The notes under the pieces are model-generated. The model made no database searches and was not told the DNA's origin. It was given only the letters and a program-made list of their open reading frames with translations. Positions 8,072 through 13,492 of a DNA stretch of 13,492 bases are shown here, piece after piece; the first letter of the stretch is position 1; every line of letters starts with the position of its first letter. This stretch comes from Melampsora larici-populina 98AG31 (taxonomy: Eukaryota > Basidiomycota > Pucciniomycetes > Pucciniales > Melampsoraceae): assembly GCF_000204055.1 (NCBI RefSeq), contig NW_006768765.1, positions 930,117 to 943,608 on the forward strand, written 5' to 3'. Made by a program: the position numbers and the translations under genes.

Positions 8072-9867
8072 AATCATATCCTACAGCAATTCACTGATAC
8101 TATCCTGTCCATCCTTTGTTCATCTTGTGTAGTCTGTTTCTTTCTTCTTCTGTCTGTTTCTATTCATTATTTGGGTTTATGGACCAAATCGTAATGTTCA
8201 ATTTGTCAAATGTATCTGATCGGCACGGTCAAATCCCACGTCGTATTTGAGAGAGTGGATCGAGACTTTGATTATCTGATGTTGATTTGGGATGTTTTAT
8301 ATGCCGTTCAGCGGTAGGTTGAAGTATGGAGGCGTAGCATTGAATACTGCTGTCACGGATATAGTGGTTGGTATTATCCAAAGGGTCTGAAGTGGTATGG
8401 GGTGATATGTTTTTTGCTTGGGTCTCTTATCATTAATCTTTTTCTTGTCAAAGAAATCAGATATCATCCTCATCTTTTTCTTCATTCATTCAACTACATC
8501 GTGTGTGCTCTAAACGACTTATTGGAGCTTACATAAGAGCAGTATGATGTTGAGAAAAGTAATCAAGCTCTGTCTGGCAGATCTACACCATGTGCCCTGA
8601 GGGTTTTAAAACCTTTTGATTATAAGATGCATTTGGAAGAGGGATATCTTCTGGAAAAGGAGGAGTACAATACACTCGTTCTTAGCTTGAAGATACAAAT
8701 ATTTGCATTCATTGAACAGAACGCAGGAAACTTGATCAAGTATTTATTATAGGTGTAAGCATAGTTTCAAAGAAATTAGGAGGTCAATTGTTTTGCTGAC
8801 ACAAGAAGTAAAACAGAGACAGTGAATTTTGAGCAATAAATGAGTGATTTTTTTTAATCAGAATGGACAATTGTAAGAAAACCCGAGTCAAAGAGAAGAA
8901 TAAAGATAAACTTGCAGAAACCAAAAATAGATACTCCAGCTTCTCCTTTGTTGTATACATACCACTCAATCCGATCTGTGTCATCTCGAGATAAGTGACG
9001 TTTTTGTTCAGTTTCATTTCCAATTTCAAATGGAAAGTAACAAAGGCTTTGGTGATCACTGAAAAAACAAAGTTCTTCTTGAATAGATGGTTCACAATGT
9101 TGCATCACAATAGGCGCGTAGTGTACAGAACCGGCGTCTGGTGGGTGTACTTGAAGATGGACGGAAGAGTTGTTGATGTCGTGAAAGATGCAGCTAGGCA
9201 TGTATACGATGAGGAATAGCAGTAGGTTCTCCTAAATGACGCTGTGGATTATACAAAATGGCTGAATTTGAAATTGTCAAGGTTGTATGAATTCAGTACG
9301 TTGTGGAAGATCTTGCCAAGGAATGTGAAGTTATGTGGATTCTGATAAAGGAAGTTGGGCTATGGTGAGACAACTCACTTCTGGACCGCTACCACCATGG
9401 CAATGTTAGCAGGTACTGAGAGACCAAACCAGCAAAGCAATGGTGCCCTAAATTCACAACATCAACACAATGCAAAGAAAGAGGAATGAGATTCAACTTT
9501 TAAAGGGAGCAGGATGCTGTCAGCCATTGGCATCAAATTTTGCAATGGACAATGTGGTGGCTGGACACCCAAATCCATAGTTTGAGTTATATGGCAATAC
9601 AGTGAATAGGTCCAGTGGAGAGTGTCAAAGTCTCATAATTAGGCATAGAATACACCAGTTGTGTAGCACTTGAGCTGGAGAATTGTTCATTGGGTGCAAA
9701 GCTTGAGTCATTCAGGGTTTGATTCTAACAGCTTGCTACTACTAGTTGTTGGCTGCAGTGATTGAACCCCTTTGAAGACTGATGGAATCACTGCATTCAG
9801 ACTTCAAGCTTCTCTCCAAGAGTCCATTTTCATTATTGATTCAATCCGCTGCTTCCTGATACATCAA
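8072..9867. other. Long spacer downstream of the acyltransferase gene
   Basis: No recognised gene, RNA or repeat. Between about 8197 and 8752 several stop-free stretches on the plus strand have protein-like composition but lie in different frames. The opposite-strand frames at 8784-9201 carry no motif. From about 9230 to 9867 the sequence may hold the decayed remainder of the minus-strand Harbinger-type transposase, but I could not align a C-terminal motif. Confidence 0.4.
8537..8752 (+). other. Coding-like open block of 71 codons, unidentified
   Basis: After a TAA at 8534-8536 the frame stays open to TAG at 8750-8752, with no convincing start codon at the beginning. The conceptual product is mixed and charged in composition (for example LEEGYLLEKEEYNTLV) and does not look like translated low-complexity DNA. 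It could be a terminal exon, a fragment of a dead gene, or chance in AT-rich DNA. I do not recognise a family. Confidence 0.2.
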
Positions 9868-10254
9868 TCATAATACTTGGTGATCAGAACTCTTAGCAGG
9901 ACTTTTGTCTAAAGAGAATGATTCTAATCCCATAGGTGATGTGATGGGTTTCACATTGTTTGTGCTGGCAATGTCACCAAAAAACACATGCCAAATGTGA
10001 GTAATCTTTGATGTCATCACTTCAAGAACCATGATGGACTTTTTCTTCTTCCCTTGAAAACTTCCCTGTCCAACCAGAAGGAAAATATTTCCAAACACAG
10101 TGCATACCATCAGTGGAGCCTTTCCAACCCAGAAAACTGGGAAACTCTCATTATAATGTTTCTCGAAAGATGGATTCTCAGGATTCGAATAGAACCTAGA
10201 GAAGACGTCGTTGCTAGAATTGTCTATAGTACAAAATGGACACACTGAGGGCAC
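9868..10254 (-). pseudogene. PIF/Harbinger-type transposase fragment
   Basis: The 128-codon minus-strand frame resembles the central part of plant-transposon-protein (PF04827-like) transposases. The order is a PVFWVGKAPLMV stretch where a FPG-LGSIDxMHW motif is normal, then QGSFQGKKKKSIMVLEVM, then THIWHVFFGDIAS and a terminal SP. The spacing of K-K-x-x-I-V-L-E and IWH-FFG is the main evidence. The first acidic residue (normally in SIDxMHW) and the Asp of the usual GSNNDINVL motif are both missing, so this copy is catalytically dead. It is a fragment of a protein usually 350-450 residues long. Its upstream side is cut at the copia LTR, whose last bases overlap the first codons of this frame, so the listed start is not the native one. 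Recognition is from motif memory and carries moderate confidence. Confidence 0.6.
10241..10245. repeat. Candidate target-site duplication of the copia element (one side)
   Basis: CACAC directly precedes TGAGGGCACAGG, the proposed outer end of the copia 3' LTR. Copia integration duplicates 5 bp. The partner copy should lie beyond the window, outside the 5' LTR. Its simple sequence makes it weak evidence alone. Confidence 0.3.
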
Positions 10255-10486
10255 AGGTTCCTTTAGACTATAGCGACTCCGCTAGTCAACTTCAAGAACA
10301 AGAATTGAAACTAACCTGCGACCTCGTGAGTAAATGAAAGAGCGCGCGTAAGAAGGCAGTTTAAGAACAGGAAAAATAAACAGTTATTGATTCTTTTCAA
10401 CACTACACACCTGAGGGCACAGGTTCATTAGTTAGACTATAGCGACTCCGCTAGTCAACTTTGAGAACAAGAATTGAAACTAACCT
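10246..10486. repeat. Direct repeat, 72 and 75 bp, at the outer LTR end
   Basis: 10246-10317 and 10412-10486 are near-identical (TGAGGGCACAGGTTC ... GAATTGAAACTAACCT), differing by a 3-bp length change and a few substitutions. Each contains CTATAGCGACTCCGCTAG, with a TAGCG/CGCTA mini-hairpin. Both copies are preceded by an ACACAC-like run. The offset is about 166 bp. Confidence 0.85.
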
Positions 10487-10735
10487 AAACAACAGTAATA
10501 AAGAAAATGAGATACAATAGTGATTCTCAGCCAGGAAGCGTTTGCAGAGCAAAAGCCTCATAAGCAGTCACAATAATAAAAAACATAAAAATACATAAAC
10601 AAAAAATCACATCTCTCTCACTCTAGTTTCAAGAGTGTAATTGTTATAAAAATAAACAATTAAACAAAACATCTTAGTCAAGGGTCAAAGGTGTTTTGTC
10701 TAAATTAAAAAATATCGAAGTTTCTAAGCATGACA

Positions 10736-11061
10736 AACAATATAAATCTCTCGACAGCGAGCTGACTAGACTCGAAGAGATTTTAAGAAGATAGCAAACC
10801 TTTAACAAAGAAAAACAATATAAATCTCTCGACAGCGAGCTGACTAGACTCGAAGAGATTTTAAGAAGATAGCAAACCTGACAAGGTTTGACAAAGAAAT
10901 AAAACTTTAGAATTTCTTTTCCCAGACGGTCAGGAAAAAGATAAAAGAGAAACGAAACAAAAACACAATTCCACAACACACCTTTAACAAAGAAAAACAA
11001 TATAAATCTCTCGACAGCGAGCTGACTAGACTCGAAGAGATTTTAAGAAGATAGCAAACCT
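10736..11061. repeat. Three identical 66-bp blocks in the LTR
   Basis: Blocks at 10736-10801, 10814-10879 and 10996-11061 read the same throughout (AACAATATAAATCTCTCGAC ... AGCAAACCT). Blocks 1 and 2 form a 78-bp tandem unit. Blocks 2 and 3 lie in a longer shared 108-bp segment (10799-10906 and 10981-11088), offset by 182 bp. Each has a CTCG-ACAG-CGAG mini-hairpin. Identity suggests recent duplication. In an LTR, such repeats in the upstream U3 part often act as enhancer-like units, which is only an inference here. Confidence 0.92.
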
Positions 11062-11195
11062 GACAAGGTTTGACAAAGAAATAAAACTAGTAGAGCGAGT
11101 GATAAGTAAGTAAAGTGTTTTAAATAAAAGACACTAATAAGAGAATAGAAAAATTATTACCTTTAGAATTTCTTTTCCCAGACGGTGAGGAAAAA
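10906..11195. repeat. Second duplicated LTR segment (about 35 bp)
   Basis: TTTAGAATTTCTTTTCCCAG followed by ACGGTSAGGAAAAAGA occurs near 10906-10941 and again near 11161-11195, with one C/G difference. It follows one of the 66-bp blocks closely in its first copy, and after a 70-bp gap following the last block in its second copy, so the LTR grew by more than one duplication event. Confidence 0.75.
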
Positions 11196-11507
11196 GAAAA
11201 ACTAAAGGGGACAACACGAGCGAACACACATATAAGACAAAAATTAGACAAACAAAAAGAGAAAAGAAAGACGCGTGACCACCCCTGCATTCATGCACTA
11301 CTTTGCTAAGCTTACATTCCAATCAACTGACAACCAAACACACATTTACCCCTTTCATGTATCATTAGCTCTAAACTGATCGAGTCGACAATGTTCTACT
11401 TGTACATACGACCGTTGAACGTTTTGTGACAACATTGATCTATTTACTTAACGCTTGAAGGTCTTGACACAACATGAGTTCAGCTCGATGATGAAAATAA
11501 TCCAATA

Positions 11508-11519
11508 CTCCCCCTCAAG
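11508..11519 (-). other. Polypurine tract of the copia element
   Basis: The minus strand reads CTTGAGGGGGAG, immediately before the proposed LTR start. Copia elements use such a tract, often TTGAGGGGGAGT, to prime plus-strand DNA synthesis. It lies 10 bp downstream of the end of the polyprotein frame, the usual arrangement. Confidence 0.7.
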
Positions 11520-11529
11520 ACTTTCACCG

Positions 11530-13452
11530 TTAAGATTTCACACCTAATTTACTTCTCAACTTGATGAATTGCTGCTTACCAAGTGCTTTTGTAAGTAAAT
11601 CAGCAACCATTTCACTTGTTGGACAATGTTTAATAATCATCTCCTTCTTGTTGACAACCTCCCGGATCCAATGATACTGTATCTCAATATGTTTTGTACG
11701 TCCATGAAAGATTGATTTGCTAGTAAGATGAATTGCACCGAGATTGTCACTTTCTAGGACAGTAGCTTCTGAATCGTAACAACCAAAATAACCCATCATT
11801 CTTCTTAACCAGAGTAATTCTTGACCCGCTTCAGTTATTGCTCTATACTCAGCCTCCGTTGAAGATAATGCAACAGTTGGTTGCAAACGACTTTTCCATG
11901 AGAGCGCACCACCAGCAAGAGTGAAAATATAACCAGTGGTGGACCGGCGAGTACTGCGATCTCCAGCCCAGTCTGCATCACAGTGAGAGATGGGAAATTG
12001 ATAGCTTCGTTGACCGGAGACTGAAGAGACATCTTTACCCGAGTATACAATACCAAGATTAATTGTACCTTTGAGATACCGAAAAACATTGAGAGCTGTG
12101 TTCCAGTGTTGGATCCCCGGTTTGTCGAGATGCTGAGACAGGACACCCACTGCGTAGGCTAAGTCAGGACGTGTACATTGTGATAAGTACATAAGAGAGC
12201 CTACAGCACTTCTATAATTCAGTTTGAGTAATAAGAATTTAGCAGCCTCTTCATCAGTTGCACGATAGAGTTTTAGATTTGGAGTTAAAGGTGTTGAAGC
12301 AGATTTTGAAGTAGTCATTTCAAATCTATTAAGAATGGTTAGAGCAAATTTGGATTGAGTTAGAGCGTAAATTTGATTTCCTCGTCTTTGAATTTCAATA
12401 CCAACAACCATCTTAGCCAATCCAAGATCTTCCATTTCCCATTTCAGTGAGATTTCAGTTTTGAATTTTTCAATTTCATTTCCAGTGATGGCCATATCAT
12501 CTACATGAACATATACAGCTGTAAACTTTTCATTTTCTTCATCTGATCTGATGTAAACACATGGATCAACTTCACACTGATGAAATCCAATTTCAATTAA
12601 GAATCCTTCAACATCATCTTGCCAGATCTTTGGTGACTGTTTTAGACCATAAAGAGACCGGTTCAGCTTCAAAACCATATGTTCTTGACCTTTGACTTGA
12701 AATCCTTCAGGTTGTTCTATGTAAATTTCTTCTTCAAGAATGCCGTTGAGAAAAGCAGTCACGGCGTCCATTTGATGGATTTCCCACCCATGAATGGCAG
12801 CCATAGCAACAAGAATACGAAAAGAAGTAGGTTTGCCCGTAGGGGCAAAGGTTTCGCCATAATCCACACCTTCAACCTGAGTATTCCCCATAGCTACATA
12901 TCGAGCTTTGAACTTGATGGAACCATCAGCAGTGTCTTTCTTTCTAAAAATCCACATGCCTCTGATGACTGCTTTGTGAGTCGGACGATCGACAAGGGTC
13001 CACACATCCTTTTTCAAAAGGGAAGACATCTCCTTGTTACAAGCTTCGGTCCAGAGCTGGGAGTCACCCGAGCTCATGGCCTTCTTGTAAGATTTCGGAT
13101 CCGGCGTGGAAGATGACACATGATTCACTTCAGGCGGAAGACAATCGAACTGTGACAAGTAATCGGTATCCTCAAAGACTGCCATGCTGGCCATACCCTT
13201 GTAGTCAACTTTAGGTATGTTCCGAAAGGTGAATCGAGTTTGAGTAGGGACTGAAGGTTGAGAATCATTTGAATCGATGTTTGATGGATTATCGGTTGAA
13301 TCAACAGTTTCGTGAATGACTTCAGGAGTTTCAGAAGGAGTGATTGGAACTGATTGAAAATTTTGTTCACAGGCTTCTACTTCATCAGAATTCTCGTTAG
13401 AGATCTCAGCGTTTGTTTCAACGTTGATTTCTTCCGGAAGAATCATCATCAT
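11530..13452 (-). CDS. Ty1/copia polyprotein, reverse transcriptase and RNase H part
   Basis: An uninterrupted 640-codon frame. Residues 1-110 are an acidic, Ser/Thr-rich linker. A copia-type reverse transcriptase (RVT_2) spans about 133-375: WTLVDRP, GMWIFRKK, ARYVAMGNTQ, then QMDAVTAFLNG with catalytic Asp 229, SLYGLKQSP, and the active site VYVHVDD with Asp 318 and 319. RNase H follows at about 488-620: CDADWAG (Asp 492), ALSSTEAEY (Glu 533), ESDNLGAIHL (Asp 569), KHIEIQYHWIRE, and ADLLTKAL (Asp 618). The key residues are present, so the domains may be functional. The listed Met is the first in the frame and probably not a real start, since the normal protein also has gag, protease and integrase upstream. 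A TGA at 13471-13473 closes this frame upstream, suggesting a frameshift near the window edge. Confidence 0.93.
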   Translation of the reverse strand: MMMILPEEINVETNAEISNENSDEVEACEQNFQSVPITPSETPEVIHETVDSTDNPSNIDSNDSQPSVPTQTRFTFRNIPKVDYKGMASMAVFEDTDYLSQFDCLPPEVNHVSSSTPDPKSYKKAMSSGDSQLWTEACNKEMSSLLKKDVWTLVDRPTHKAVIRGMWIFRKKDTADGSIKFKARYVAMGNTQVEGVDYGETFAPTGKPTSFRILVAMAAIHGWEIHQMDAVTAFLNGILEEEIYIEQPEGFQVKGQEHMVLKLNRSLYGLKQSPKIWQDDVEGFLIEIGFHQCEVDPCVYIRSDEENEKFTAVYVHVDDMAITGNEIEKFKTEISLKWEMEDLGLAKMVVGIEIQRRGNQIYALTQSKFALTILNRFEMTTSKSASTPLTPNLKLYRATDEEAAKFLLLKLNYRSAVGSLMYLSQCTRPDLAYAVGVLSQHLDKPGIQHWNTALNVFRYLKGTINLGIVYSGKDVSSVSGQRSYQFPISHCDADWAGDRSTRRSTTGYIFTLAGGALSWKSRLQPTVALSSTEAEYRAITEAGQELLWLRRMMGYFGCYDSEATVLESDNLGAIHLTSKSIFHGRTKHIEIQYHWIREVVNKKEMIIKHCPTSEMVADLLTKALGKQQFIKLRSKLGVKS

Positions 13453-13492
13453 CGAAGTAGAAGGTCCTGATCACATCGGTTTCATTATCAGA

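Larger units (their letters stand above)
10246..11507 (-). repeat. Probable 3' LTR of the copia element, with internal duplications
   Basis: On the minus strand it would start TATTGGATTATT, right after the polypurine tract, and end ACCTGTGCCCTCA. The usual TG start reads TA here, either a mutation or an atypical end. Length would be about 1.26 kb, long for a copia LTR, and inflated by duplicated segments (10246-10317 with 10412-10486, and the 66-bp blocks at 10736-11061). The outer end could instead be at 10412, leaving 10246-10411 as an extra LTR remnant. Without the 5' LTR the boundaries are an inference. Confidence 0.5.
10246..13492 (-). mobile_element. Ty1/copia LTR retrotransposon, 3' half (continues past the window)
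   Basis: Read on the minus strand, this runs from inside the polyprotein gene through a polypurine tract and a probable 3' LTR. The polypurine tract CTTGAGGGGGAG is the complement of 11508-11519 and lies just after the coding frame ends at 11530. The gag, protease and integrase parts, the primer-binding site and the 5' LTR would be at higher coordinates outside the window. The element abuts a Harbinger transposase fragment at 10246, suggesting insertion into that older element. Confidence 0.75.

Noticed and set aside
8784..9219. Overlapping minus- and plus-strand frames (74-115 codons)
   Set aside because: Both strands open at once, low-complexity ends, no motif; not distinguishable from chance.
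10180..10210. GGATTCGAAT as a possible tRNA T-loop
   Set aside because: No matching acceptor stem or anticodon arm around it, and it lies inside the Harbinger fragment.
10412..11061. CRISPR-like array because of the repeated blocks
   Set aside because: Only three long blocks with unequal spacing in a eukaryotic LTR; no short repeat-spacer pattern.
10674..11322. Minus-strand frames in the LTR, one with an internal repeat in its protein
   Set aside because: The protein repeat simply mirrors the 66-bp DNA blocks; LTR DNA, not a gene.
12679..13116. 145-codon plus-strand frame
   Set aside because: Antisense to the reverse transcriptase coding sequence.

Overview
The window looks like a repeat-rich stretch of a fungal nuclear genome, most likely a basidiomycete and plausibly a rust (Pucciniales). 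The grounds are 66-99 bp GT-AG introns, a fungal wax-synthase-like gene split into seven exons, AT-rich spacers and four transposon types packed into 13.5 kb. The lineage is inferred from style and gene families, not from a database match.

Layout. 1-755: AT-rich DNA carrying a 168-bp foldback element (MITE A). 756-3434: a decayed hAT transposon with three exons, two introns and four in-frame TGA codons; a GC-rich block after it may be its right end. 3435-6234: gene-poor DNA with a second MITE (MITE B, 40-bp inverted ends), a GC-rich island, a 77-bp near-perfect foldback (element C) and several small hairpins. 6235-8071: the only convincing host gene, a seven-exon, 448-residue membrane-bound O-acyltransferase of the fungal wax-synthase-like type. 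8072-9867: no recognisable gene, though some short coding-like open blocks follow the acyltransferase. 9868-10254, minus strand: a dead fragment of a PIF/Harbinger-type transposase. 10246-13492, minus strand: the 3' half of a Ty1/copia retrotransposon with an intact reverse transcriptase/RNase H reading frame and a probable 3' LTR of about 1.26 kb. The LTR abuts the Harbinger fragment and carries tandem duplications, including three identical 66-bp blocks.

The parts do not form a pathway. The window reads as one acyltransferase gene between transposon layers of different age: hAT and Harbinger are broken, while the copia frame is open and its internal repeats are identical, so it looks younger. 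I found no tRNA, rRNA, CRISPR array, toxin gene or unknown multi-gene system. The most useful observations are the three undescribed foldback elements, the CGA-to-TGA pattern in the hAT, the in-frame intron inside the acyltransferase motif, and the duplicated copia LTR next to the Harbinger remnant.
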